From assembly GCF_003144195.1 (NCBI RefSeq), contig NW_020289997.1, positions 1-64,000 of the forward strand: DNA of 64,000 bases, in the 5' to 3' direction. The notes under the pieces are model-generated. The model saw only the letters and a list, made by a program, of their open reading frames with translations. It made no database searches and was not told the DNA's origin. The first letter of the stretch is position 1. Each line of letters opens with the position of its first letter. The DNA comes from Ceraceosorus guamensis (taxonomy: Eukaryota; Basidiomycota; Exobasidiomycetes; Ceraceosorales; Ceraceosoraceae). This document shows, piece by piece, positions 1 to 11,054 of this stretch. A program made the translations under genes and the position numbers.

Positions 1-235
1 TGAGGTGGCCATTGAGCACCAACTTACCACTGACCTGTCACGCCCGTGCATTTGCATCATGGCATCACCGCATCTCGTGAACGATGCAGCGAGGTGTGTC
101 TGAATCAAAGGGATTTCATTCTTGCAGCGAATAAGATGTAGCAAAGAATACGTCGAATGTACCTCGCGAGCTCAGACGAGCAAAGCTTTCGCCCGCGGGC
201 AGCTTCAAAGTGTCGCAGATGAGGCCTGATGCACA

Positions 236-2342
236 TCAAGCATCCTCCGTCTTCGAGATGGGCTCCTCGCGACGTTTACGCGCAGTATCCGTCTCGTCTC
301 CCTCAGAATTCGGCTGCGATTTCCAATGTCCGTGTTGCGGATCTTCGACATTGAGGACATCGTCCGTCTTTTCGTCTCGAACACGAGCTGCAATGTCCAA
401 GCGGTTGGCTCTTCCCGCAGGAGCCCACTTGCGCGACTGCCACGGCTTGACGCTGTCGTCGTTGTACATTTCGTCGATCTCTTCGAGAGTGAGCCCCTTG
501 GTCTCATACACGAAAAAGTAGACGATGAAGAATCCGAGAAAGTTGGCGCCGGCAAAGACGAAACCAAAGGCGTAGTCAATGTCTCCCGTGATCGGCTGTG
601 TGAAGAAGGCTAGCAAAAAGTTCCAAAACCAGTTAGATGCCGCAGATAGCGAGGCTTGCTTGGCTCTCGTCTCTGAAGCGAACGACTCTCCGATGAACAG
701 CCATATTCCTGGCGCCCAAGTGGTAGCGTAGAAAACAATGAAGATGCACGCCGAGGCGATCATGAGACTGCCGAATGTCGGATCGTTAGGATTGCCGACG
801 TGTCCTGCAAGACCAAAGATGAGGAGCCATACTGTCATGCCGATGGCGCCTACCATCAAAGGGATGCGTCGACCAAAGCGCTCTAGAATGTAGAGAGAGC
901 CGAAAGTCGCAACGAAGTTGACTGCTCCCAAGATGATTTGTGTGACGAAGCTGTCACTCAAGCCGACACCTGCGCAAGAGGAAGCAGAGCAGCGTGTCAG
1001 CAATCGCCTGCCGCTATACCCGAGTCCCTCGCCTCGCGCGCTCTGCAAGTCTTTCCGCACGCACTGTTGAAGATGTTTGCTCCGTAGTAGAAGAAGTAGT
1101 TGGCTCCCGTCAACTGTTGTCCGGCTTGGAGAACGATGCCAAGGATGGTGCGGTACAGCGTCTTGTTTTGGGGACGGAAGCAGTCGATCCAGCCAGCTTT
1201 CTTCAGTTTGGCTTCGTTTTGCACGTACGTGATGATGGAAGCGTACTCTGCCTCCACCCAGGGGTTCGAATCTTCTTTTGTTGCGCCACGAACGCGCGCG
1301 ACGGCTTCATAAGCTTCATCGTGTCGACCACGGGCAGCCAGCCATCGGGGCGACTCGGGCAAGAACCAGATGCCGATGCCGAGGACGGCAGCAAAGGCCA
1401 CGCCGAGCAGAATGGGTGTCCGCCATGACCAGCTGCCTTCGATGCTTCTGGTACCGATGTTGATGCAGTTGCTGACTAGAATGCCGAATGTGATGGCCAA
1501 TTGGTAGGTGCTGCGATGCAACAAGCATAGCAGCGTCAGTGGTGTCGAGTAAGGGTCACGAGCGATGAGCTTTGGAGCGTAATGCGGCGACTCACGCGAC
1601 TCCTGCACCTCGCAATTGGCTAGGAATTGCCTCTGACTGGTAGAGCGGAACCGCGGCAGACAGCGCGCCGACTCCCAAACCTGGATCGGACGACGTTGGC
1701 AGGGCAGAAGTGAGTCAGCGAAATTAAGGTGCGACTCCTTCACTCGAGCTCGCGAGCCTGTAACGGCTGCGCCGCGAGACGTTGCCATTGCATGGGCACT
1801 CGAAGCTCTTCAATAGCGTGCGGCAACTCAAAGATCTGCCGATACGCTGCTTTGGCGTGCAGATCCAACGTCGCCAAAATCTGATCTTTCCCACACACGA
1901 GCGCTCGTACTTTGCGCGTCCAGGAGCCGCAGAACTCACCTGAGACGAGCCTGCCGATTGCCACTTGGTACCAAGCGTACTGCGCAGTGACTTGGATGAG
2001 AACTCCAATGCTAAAAACGATCGTCTCCACCGTCATTGCGAGCCTTCTGCCGAGCTTATCTGCAATAGGGGCGCCGAGCAAGACTCCGAAGAATGTTCCG
2101 ATACTCAGAAAGGATACGATGAGTCCAATGAGCCAAGAGTTGAATGCCGGCTCGGTCATCATCGTCTCCGAGTCGAAGATGGTTTCCGTCGCGAAGCGTT
2201 CCTTGAAGTCGGTCATCTCTTGGATACCGCTGATTTGTCCAGTGTCGTAGCCGAAGAGGAAACCGCCGACACTGGCGACCAGGGCCACCGAGATGGAGGT
2301 GAGCCCAATGGGCGAACCTCCTACGGTGAAGGTGATGGCCAT
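236..2342 (-). CDS. MFS sugar (hexose-type) transporter, four exons
   Basis: Plasma-membrane sugar porter of the major facilitator superfamily, predicted to import hexoses or related sugars by proton symport. Exons read 2342-1940, 1680-1596, 1510-1065 and 969-236; all junctions are GT-AG, phases agree, and the product is 555 aa. Seen directly: a first helix with GGFLFGYDTG, the GRLVSGLGVG loop motif rebuilt exactly across the first intron, PESPRWL in the central loop, the QQLTGANYFFYYG sugar-binding segment, and the ETKGLTLEEIDEMY signature after helix 12. The 3' exon ends in a hydrophilic tail rich in Asp, Glu and Lys. The ATG at 2342 precedes the first helix by only about 20 residues, which is normal for the family. 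The exact substrate cannot be told from sequence; a quinate or inositol porter of the same fold is possible. The upstream 2 kb is empty, so the gene has its own promoter. Confidence 0.93.
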
Positions 2343-4397
2343 CGTGCTTGTCTCGGCGTCCTGAATCGAGACTTTGCTAAACGGGAGGATGCGTGCGGCA
2401 GGAGCGAAATCCAGAAAGCGCTTCGGACAGAATCAAGCGCTGGGCTGCACCGGTGGTGGTGGAGACGATGGACGCTGGACGGGATCAGCCCCGCGCTTCT
2501 TGTACTTCTGAGATCCGACTTTGTTAGACAAAAGGGTGTGCGGGACTCCAGATGTCATGCACTTCGATGCGGGGCAATCATCGACGAAGACAGTGTAGAA
2601 GCCTCGTTCTGCGCGCTTCTCTCTCCTCAGTTGGGATCAAAAACCGCCTCGGCTGCTGCTCGTGTGTGGAGACGAGCTAGGCTTCCTCCGACGCTAGAGG
2701 ACACGGCCTGCGTACCTGCTTCATATGTGCCCTTTCCTGTGCCCGTCGCATTCCCCCTGCACCAGCCCCTGTCCAATTGCCTCCCACAGTCAAGCAGCAG
2801 AAGAGAGTGCATTCATAACTCCACGAGTATCCTTCCATCCGCGGCCATTGCATGGGAAGCGGATTCGGTTTCAGACTTCGCTGCCGGGTCGGTCTCAGGC
2901 AACGGTCGAGAGTCACAACAGTTGCGCGAGCATCCTAGCTCGCATGGCTCTCGCCCGAGCTCGTCGCTCATCCTGCCCCGCGCGTCATTTCATGCAGACG
3001 GCACGTACAGTACACAACGAGAACCAGCAGCAACAACACCGATGACGCATTTTTCGTCCCTCGAGCTGCGAGTCGCCGACTAAGCCGAGAGAGCCCGTGC
3101 GGTTCTGGTGCCGTCTGTTGCAAGTGAGCTGCATACAGCTGCAGCAGATCTTGCCGGATACAGGGTCCGGCAGCATCGTATGTGCGCGATTGCATGCGCA
3201 TGCAGCCCGGACAACGGCCGGGTGCGGCGCGCGATGCCTCCTCGCTTTTTCCCTTCTGCCCCTTCCTCAATCCTCCGCTGCTACAGTGACGAGTATGACT
3301 TACTCGAAGCCTCGTCCAAGCCGATGATGCGAAAGCCACTGAACAAATCGTGCGCTGATCTACGCTGCGCTCTTTGCCGAGCGCCAAGGTGATTGCTTCA
3401 TTGTGAGCGGCAGACGGTAGCTCCCAAGTCGCCGGAACGGCGCAAGCAGATTTTCCCCGCCCCGCCCAAATACCAAACATGAATGTGCCGTGCAAGAACA
3501 GGCGACCAGCAGCAGCAGGAAAGAGAACAAGTCAGACGATCAAGTGGCGCAGGCCAAAGCCGCACGATCAAAATAAAGATGTCCGACAGGCACTCGAGTC
3601 GTGACCGCTCGAGAGAGCTTGCCTACAAGTCATGATTCAACACGCCTTGTTTGCCGTCACAATCAGCCCACTCACGACTACTCGTTTGGCTCTCGACGAG
3701 ATTCTCGGTCGTTGCAGCGCAAGTTGCCAGTCTCAAGCCGATGCTGAAGACGAATTGCCGAGCTCACAAGTCTGTGAGTGTATGACAGAGACGCTTGGCA
3801 ACGATTGGCAAGGCGGTGTCGCGTCGGAGCTTCGTCGGCGGAACTGAACACCCTGCATGCGCGAGCGCGTATCTTGGTCGCAAGACCAGCAGCTGGATCA
3901 AGCAACGCAAGTGTGTCGAAAAGTCGGTCAGGAGGGCTGCCCAATTCAAATTATTCTCGACTCTTAGCTGCACACTTGCGGAACAGATGCGGTTGATGAG
4001 AAGCCGGTTGATTTTCTTATTCGCAAAGTGAGTCGGAAGAGGAGCAAATCCAAGATCGTGAGCGACATCCACACTATGAAGCTCTTTGCGCCGCAACAGT
4101 CAGCCCTTTACACTGGGACCCTCCTCGTGGAGCGGCCTCAGTCTGCTGACAGACCCGCGCTCCTCCAGGACCCATCGAGCTTCGGAGTGTGCATGGCTCA
4201 TGCCAGGAGCACAGGGTTTAAAGAGAAATGGTATGAATTCGAAAATGCTAGGTGTGAGTCTGACAAATCCAACGTGCCCTGGGCTCTGTACAGTGGGTGG
4301 ATGTAAGGATTCGCTTCGTTTCTGATAAATGCACGGTCTTCAGAGAGAAAGGTGCGCGGCTAACGAAAACGTCTCTGAGCTCGCGTGAGCTTCACCT
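2343..4397. other. intergenic region, no gene supported
   Basis: This stretch lies between the 5' end of the sugar transporter and the 3' end of the sedolisin gene. It holds only overlapping open frames on both strands, with no family resemblance and no consistent splice structure. Motifs of the TCGTGAC / CACTCACGAC type occur near 3597 and 3670. The part adjoining 2342 must hold the transporter promoter. I could not point to a TATA element. Confidence 0.6.
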
Positions 4398-6309
4398 TCA
4401 TGCCGTCGCGGCGGCGAGGAGCTTCTTGAAGTTGGGAGTTCCGAAACCGGTCACAGGGTCCCATCCCTTGGCGGCAGGGAAGCCGTCAGTGTCGCATCCA
4501 GCAGATGAGCCGGAAGTGATGTCCGTGAGCACCTGCTCAGGTTGACCGTAGTACAGCAGGGGGTTGATCCAGCCGAGGTTGGGCCTGCCGACAGCTGCGC
4601 GAGCGTCATTGAGCAACGCAATGATGGAGGCGATGGTAGGACCCGAAGCGCTGGTGCCGCCGACGCGCACGTAACGGCCTCCGACGACAATCAGGTAGCG
4701 AGAAGCTTGAGCGGCAATGTCGGGGTACGCGCGGCCGTTGGGGTTGAACAGGCCCGCGTGCTTCTTGCCAAGAGTCTTGAGATAGCCCTTGACGGCGTTG
4801 TCTTGATAAGCGGGTCTTGCAAAGTACTCGCTGAAACCGCCGCCAGCAAAGAAGCCACCGATCTTGGAGGAGACAGCGACCTCTGGTGCGTAGGCTTCCG
4901 TCCCTCCGACGGTGATCGAGTATGGGCAGGAGGCAGGGAATGCGGGGAGGAACTTGCGAGTCTTCTTGCCGTCGTTGCTCACGCAGTTGCCGTCTGAGCC
5001 AACACCATTATCACCTGAGCTGAAGACCATAGAGACACCGCGTGCCGCCAGTCCGGCAATTTCACTGGAAAGAAGGGATGAAAATTGTCAGCTCACAGTT
5101 TCCCCTCGCAATTGATTTCGTTCCAAGGCCTCGCAGCACTCACCCGCACACGCGGACTGCGTAATCGCGAGGGACGGTCTGTTCGTCATCACCGTATGAA
5201 GTGCTGACAACGGAAGGGATGGTTTGTTGAGAGAGCAGGTACTCGAACTCGGTGGTGTACGGCTCGTTCGTGTTCGTAGGAGTGGCTTGGTCCGGGTTAA
5301 AGGGAGGGCGGCCGCCATTCGAGTAGTAGGTCGAAGGAATGTTGAAGCTGATGGCAGCGACGGTCTGTACATCTAGATTAGCTTCGACACCTGGCTTGCT
5401 CTGGTTGTTTCCGCCACCGTCGATCTGGGTCAGGCGGTACTTGTAGTTGGCTGCAAGAGCGTCAGGGCGCTCAGTGCTCAAGAACTGGTTAAAGTCCTTG
5501 TCGTTGGGGTACTCCTCCAAGAAACCACTGATGCCAATGAATTGTGAGTTAGGCTTTTGGACCTTGTAGTCGATTGTGCCGTACAGCTGACGAATGCACG
5601 TGAGCGTCGTCTGGTTCGTGGTGGTGCAAGCAGGTGGGGGAACGGCAGCAGCAACATTGACGGCCAGGCGATTGTCGGCGTGCACGACTGTCTCATCTGC
5701 GTGAGGCTTGTAGCCCACTGGCAGCCATTCGGCGATTCTCGAGGGGGCACGATGAGCCAAGGGCTTACCAAAGTAGGTGGTGGGGCCGACAAGATCGACA
5801 TGGTCGAAGACGCTCTCGGGTACGGAGTATTCGAGCGCTCGCACGACGACCTCTCCAGTGCGCTCGTTCAAGAACTCCGCAAATTCGGCACCTCCAAGCA
5901 TGGCGCTCGCACGCTCCACGGGGACCGTGGCGCGAACCCAGTCGCCCGCGAAGCTGCGGCGCGAAAGGTCCTCCTTGACGCTGTGCTCCTCGAGCCAGCG
6001 ACGCACAGCTGCAGCGCTTTCTGCGCTAGGTGTGAGGTAGGAAGAGACTTGCTCGCGAGACAAGAATTTGCCGTAGCGGGGAGACTTGGGGTCGGAGACT
6101 GCAAGGATTTCCGATTCGAGGTCGGCAAAGGCGCGCTGCTTCAGAGCGATGGAGAGAGGGATCTCTGTGCCGGCAGCGACTGGGCCTCTGCGCACCCATC
6201 CAGATGGCATGGTCACCGACTCCTTGACACGCATGGCGCTGGGAGCCGGAGCAGCCACTGCCATAGAGGCAAGCACTATGGCCAAAGCTGTAAACGTAGT
6301 GAAGCGCAT
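4398..6309 (-). CDS. secreted sedolisin (S53) tripeptidyl-peptidase-like protease
   Basis: Serine-carboxyl peptidase of family S53, secreted and active at acid pH, expected to release tripeptides or cut proteins internally. Exons 6309-5144 and 5064-4398 join across a 79-bp GTGAGT intron to give 610 aa. Residues 1-20 form a clear signal peptide, followed by a pro-kumamolisin activation domain to about residue 185 and then the catalytic domain. Seen directly: Glu309 and Asp313 in GVEANLD, the oxyanion Asp407 in SSGDNG, the nucleophile Ser527 in GGTSASGP, and calcium ligands around Asp570 and Asp591 (GWDPVTGFG). Length and order match fungal sedolisins, and all key residues are present, so the enzyme should be active after self-cleavage. 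A TATA decamer lies 179 bp upstream of the ATG, and a G-rich tract lies between the two. Exo- versus endopeptidase specificity is not decided by these motifs. Confidence 0.95.
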
Positions 6310-6401
6310 CTTGAGTGCGGTCGCTCAGAGTATTAAAAGGAAGACAAGGAATGTATGTGCGACCGGATCGTCAATGACGAAAGCCTGGCTTGAGAAGAGG
6401 T

Positions 6402-6457
6402 GGGAAAAAGGGAGCGGGGGAAGGGGGATGGGTGGGTGGGTGGGGAGGTGGATTAGG
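6402..6457 (+). repeat. G-rich tract with quadruplex potential in the sedolisin leader
   Basis: Within about 55 bases the plus strand carries at least seven runs of three or more G, including three GGGT repeats. It sits between the TATA decamer at 6488 and the sedolisin ATG at 6309. Because that gene is on the minus strand, the G-rich strand is the template and the RNA leader would be C-rich. Confidence 0.6.
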
Positions 6458-6487
6458 AAAAGTTGGTCTGGCATCGAGCTTGCGTCA

Positions 6488-6497
6488 CATATATATG
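6488..6497 (-). promoter_or_regulatory. TATA element of the sedolisin gene
   Basis: The palindromic decamer CATATATATG lies 179 bp upstream of the sedolisin start codon, a typical distance for a fungal TATA box with a 100-150 base leader. The same decamer recurs before three other genes in the window. Confidence 0.5.
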
Positions 6498-8291
6498 ACC
6501 ACAATGACCGGAGCGGATGGACTGCTGTTCAAGCTCTCGCGAGGCAGCATGGAGCTAAGCAAGTCTCGGTGCTCGTGCAAGATTCGAGTGTTCAACGACT
6601 GGCTACGTAGGTACAGCCTCAACGCACACCAGGCCCGCCGGGTCAACCTCGCGGTCGTGCACTTCATTCACGATTGCGCGTGGGGCCTGCAAGCAAAGCC
6701 TGCATTAGCGCGAAATTGTGCAGAGATAACCAAAGCTACCTTGCGAGTGCAGGCATACAATTTGAATTTGATGTTCTGCCGTCATCTCTCAGTCTGTCTG
6801 CTGCTTTGGCAGCTGTGTGTGTGTGTGGTGTGCAAGACTCACGACTCATCAGACTGCTCATTCGACGATGCATGTACGATGTAGGAAGTCCAAAAATGAT
6901 GTACCGATCCCCGCCTAGAATCGTCATTCTCTGTGTGCACCCCTCGTGTCTTTGCTGGAGGGGACCTGCCGCGCAACATTTCACAACGGCTGGACAGGCG
7001 AGCAGCGCCAGCCCCGAGTGGACTTCGAAGGCCAGAAAGAGCCAATGCAAGATGTGAGAATTCGAATCACACTCGTGAATGGTGAGTGGGCATACAGCTA
7101 GGCTGTGGCGGAGTTTGGTAGGCAGGGCCATCTCACAATCCTAAGATCGATGCACACAGGCGCGCTAGTCGTGAGCGACGCGCTTGCGTTCTTCAAGTCC
7201 CATCTGACGCAAGCGACGAGTTCCTATCGTAGAATCAAATGTATCCGTCCGAGCAAAATGAGGGCTGCTCCCGCACGGCACTTTGCGAGTGTAAGAACCT
7301 AGCAAAGCCCGGTTCGCTGATTTGAAACTGCAACAAAAGCTTCTTCTCAAGTGCACTTCTGTCGCAGACAGCAGCAGCCCTCAACGCAGCATCACGAATG
7401 GCCCGCCGGCCAAATGAACCCAACCGCAGCGGGGTGCATCGCCCGGCGGTCAAAAGCGGCGATGCGCCCGAGTGAAAGACGTGCGTGCGGTGCGCGGATG
7501 CAAGTCCGGTCCGCACCGCGACCACGGAGAGCAGCCTCATATCTGCTTGACCTTATCACCTTCGGCGAAAGGTGGAAGGTGGACAAGGGCCTCACGCAAA
7601 AGAGCGACCAGCACGAACATTCGCGACCAAGGACACTCTGGGCTGAGCGGTGCGGCAGCTCCCAATGTTTGTGTCATTAAAAGCGAAAGTACCGGACAGC
7701 CAAGCCCGGAATCCGTGACAGCGGCACGATCACCAATGGCGACCAATTTGCAATCCTCGCACCTGCCCCAGCTTCCCTTCGCATTCTGTACATCGCGGCT
7801 CCCTTGGGCAGACGTGAGCTGCGATGTGATTCGTGACTCGTACGCAAGTAGTAGTAGCAGTGAGCCTCATTTCTCGGCAAGCGGGATGTTGGAAGATAAG
7901 AGAGGAAGTTTTGCGTAGCGCATGACGCCGAAGAGCATGCATGCGACCGTTGGCAACTCGACGCAGCCGTTCAAACAGAAGCTGCAGCAAAGGATGCGCT
8001 CGCGACACTTGCCCTTCTAGACAGTCCGGGGTCACGACTCGAGTCCCTGTACGCTATGGACTAAGGCAAGGGCGACACAATCGTGAATAATCCAAGCGTC
8101 TCACACCTGATCATGTATCGTGTCTGTGGCGCTGCAGGGCATCCAATCAAGGATTTGGCTGGTGACTGCGAACAATCACGTGAATCAGCAACGAGCGGAT
8201 TTCGGACTTCTGTCCGACGCAAACGAGGAATGTGGCTCCACCGGCGCTTTGACGTCGTGTGCACGATGATTATTCTGATTGCTGCCTGCAC
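6498..8291. other. intergenic region, no gene supported
   Basis: This region lies between the sedolisin promoter and the 3' end of the esterase gene. Open frames here are short, overlap on both strands and resemble nothing I know. TCGTGACTC-type motifs occur near 7830 and 8035. The interval 7380-7520 is GC-rich without further structure that I can see. Confidence 0.55.
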
Positions 8292-9251
8292 TCACGACTC
8301 CAGGCTCAGATGTTTGGTCAAAAAGTCTCCTAGCATCATGATAGACTCGCGGGCAGTCTCTTTGGAGCCTTTGTGTGTGTATGCGTGATCCGCCGCCTCG
8401 AAGCACTTGTGCGTGACATCCACACCTGCATCGCCGAGTCTACGTGCGACCTCATCGCCTTCGACCCCAAGAGTGTCTCGACCGCCGGTCGTGATCAGGA
8501 GCGGGATGCCTCGACAGGCTTCGGCAAGAGCCGGATCGTGATAAGGCGATGCAAGCGGCGTGGAGCGGGAAGCGATGTCTGGAAAATATACTGCTTGCAC
8601 AAGAGCCAGCTGCCACGCGGGTACGACTGGGAATATGTTACTGTGCTTCGAGCGCCGCTTGGAGCGCGTCACGTCGAACATTGTAAAGTAGGGTGCCAAT
8701 GCTCGAAGTCGCAGAGTCTCGTTACTTTCCGCATGTGCCTGCTGAGCAATATTCAGAGCAAGCTTGCCACCAGCGCTAAAGCCACTGACCGAGATTCGAC
8801 TGCTGTCCCATCCGTGCGCTTCGCGACTCTTCGTGCTCAGCCACTTGCAGACATCATAGACTTCCTCTTCAGCTACCGGAAAGCGTTTTTGCGGCGCGCA
8901 CGAGTAGACCGGGCTGACCACCACCATGCCGAGTCCAGCCAAATGAGAGTTGATGTGGTCGTCTTCCCAGGGTGACGACAAGATGCAGCCCCCTCCGTGG
9001 ATGCTGACGTGGATGGGAGCGCCTGTGCCCCGAGACTGATCGGTGTGCGTGTTCAGCTTCGTGCCCGGCGCCGCGTCGTACACCCAGCACTGAACATCTC
9101 CGTGCCGTGTCGGAATTGGCAAGACGCGATGCTCTCTCTGCTTTCCCAAGTAGAAGGATTTAGGTGGACCAACGAGACTCAATGCTGCTCGCTGACCAAT
9201 GTACGCCATCCAATAATTCTTCGACGAGATGTTCGCGCTGCTTCCGGCCAT
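8292..9251 (-). CDS. alpha/beta-hydrolase, HSL-family esterase/lipase
   Basis: Single-exon 319-aa hydrolase of the hormone-sensitive-lipase family (alpha/beta-hydrolase fold 3), expected to cleave short-chain esters or lactones. Seen directly: the HGGG oxyanion motif at residues 85-88, nucleophile Ser159 in GFSAGG, acid Asp259 in GGRDTL, and His289 in ADHAYTH, in the right order and spacing. There is no signal peptide, so it is probably cytosolic. An N-terminal cap segment of about 50 residues precedes the core. The ATG at 9251 is the first in frame and suits the family length of 300-350 aa. No neighbour suggests a pathway. The substrate is unknown, and the family also includes arylacetamide deacetylases and sterol-ester hydrolases. 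Confidence 0.9.
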   Translation of the reverse strand: MAGSSANISSKNYWMAYIGQRAALSLVGPPKSFYLGKQREHRVLPIPTRHGDVQCWVYDAAPGTKLNTHTDQSRGTGAPIHVSIHGGGCILSSPWEDDHINSHLAGLGMVVVSPVYSCAPQKRFPVAEEEVYDVCKWLSTKSREAHGWDSSRISVSGFSAGGKLALNIAQQAHAESNETLRLRALAPYFTMFDVTRSKRRSKHSNIFPVVPAWQLALVQAVYFPDIASRSTPLASPYHDPALAEACRGIPLLITTGGRDTLGVEGDEVARRLGDAGVDVTHKCFEAADHAYTHKGSKETARESIMMLGDFLTKHLSLES

Positions 9252-10026
9252 GATGGCGTTTGCGCCTTCGTCCCTGCGAGACAGAGCACTGGGCGCGACT
9301 TGAGCGGCCTGAGCTCTGCCAGACTAGAGAAGCGGTCTTACCGCACGTTCGAAGATCTTCTAGGGCACCGCTGAATAGCCTGTCCAAGGTAGATGAAGAT
9401 AGGCAACCTTGGTCGCTGTTGATCACGAATTCCGCGCGTGACTCGGGAGCCGTGGATCAATCTGTGGCTGCGCCGCTGCGCAGGCTAAATCTCACTGGAG
9501 CGTTGCCTGGCTCGGAGGAGCTCCCAACAGTCAACGCGGGGCCAAGTCGCTCGACTTTGGTGCGGCACCAGACTCCCAGGGCGTCCGGTCATTCACGACA
9601 TGCAATTGTGTCGATCGAGCCTGAATGCTGACGACGATTCTGCAGCTTGACTTGACCCGGTCGAGCAACTCCGCTGAAGTTGTGCACTATTCAAGTTGCT
9701 AAGTGCACGCTCGCGGGAACAATTATCGCGATTTGAATCAAGAATGGTTGGTTGGTGATTCTTGTATACCCCCTGACTCGTGACTTTCACGATCGGTGAT
9801 TGAATGCACCACAGACATAGCATAGACCCGCGACCTTTCTGCGCGCTTTGGCGCTCGTCGTGCATGCGCGTACATACATGGCGCACTCACTTATTACTCG
9901 TGACTGCCGGCGCTGCGCCAAAACCGCGCGCACTCCCCGGCCGTCGGAGCGTACGCGTGCGTCAGCCTGATGGGCGCGGGCTGATGAGCTAGCTGCGATG
10001 CGTCGCGCCATCAGCTTCTGTTCTTA

Positions 10027-10068
<42 letters not shown>

Positions 10069-11054
10069 ATCATGGCAGCGCCGCATTCAAGAGTGTTGAC
10101 CGTTGAATTTGAAGGCGCGCGGTATTTTCGCTTATATGATGCTTGCGGCTCGGCGGCCCCCTTGGATTCTGTCGACGACTATACGTCCGAACAGAGCTTC
10201 GTTGTGTCGCGCTCGACAAGAACGTTCTGCGTGATAGCAGCGCCTTCAGCCGATCACGATCGAACCACGAACAACGACGAGACTTGACAGAATCTATATG
10301 AGCCTCGCGATGGACGCAGCACTCGTGACTAACGGATCATTTTGCGTGGTACCATCAGCTGTACGGCATGGTGGCACCACATTCACATTGTGATTCAGAT
10401 TCACATTTCTTGATTACCCCATACCGCCGATGCTGCATACAAGTAGCAGTCGTGACTTAAAGTGACGCGAGTATACGGTTACTCGATCTTGACTCAGATC
10501 GTGCACGAGGGCAGGGTGCATGATGTCCCAGGTTTAAGCTGTCATGCGCCCACAAGGCGGTATGGCGCACCTCAAAAAGTCCGTGCACCGAGACTGTGAG
10601 GCACTTGGTCAGTGTAGACACGAGAGCGGCTGGATGGCGCCCATGCATACGCGCGAGTGCGCGTGCACGCCGCTCCATCATGCACGCCGTGTAGCTGCAT
10701 GACCGCGGCCCTCGCGAGGACAAGACGTCGCGCCTCGTGCTGAGAGCACGCCAGGATCGAGGCATGGTGCAGTCGAACTACCAGCATGAGCCTTTTTGCT
10801 TGCACCGTCTTGCGCTTCTGCTTGACCTCCAGACGCTGATCCACCACATCGCTTGTGCAACTTTGCGCAGTCCGTCGGTACCTCCTCGTTCCGGATCATT
10901 GATATTTGAGCTGCTACTCTTGTGCTCACACTACTGATACCATCCCGGGCACACCAAAGGCATCAAGGAACCAATTCGTCGAAGCCTTCCTGCTGGGGAA
11001 AAGCGATCTCACAAGGGCTTTGGTAAGCTCGCTCGCCCGCCCGCCCACGCAGCC
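9252..11054. other. intergenic region between divergent esterase and eIF4E-like genes
   Basis: No gene is supported here. The region contains a CTG microsatellite at 10028-10067 and several TCGTGACT motifs (near 9774, 9898, 10321 and 10450). The last 150 bases before 11055 are pyrimidine-rich and likely form the leader of the eIF4E-like gene. Confidence 0.6.
10028..10067. repeat. (TGC)n microsatellite, about 13 units
   Basis: An uninterrupted run of TGC/CTG triplets of about 40 bases in intergenic DNA. Read on the plus strand it encodes poly-leucine in a short chance frame. No coding context supports that frame. Confidence 0.95.

Noticed and set aside
1965-3083. Long plus-strand open frame of about 370 codons overlapping the sugar transporter start
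   Set aside because: Its first third lies antisense to transporter exon 1, it has no ATG-led conserved domain, and its composition (Arg/Ser/Cys-rich) is that of a shadow frame in GC-rich DNA.
2968-3495. Minus-strand open frame of 175 codons upstream of the sugar transporter
   Set aside because: It shows no domain, irregular codon use, and overlaps plus-strand frames of similar length. No splice partners were found.
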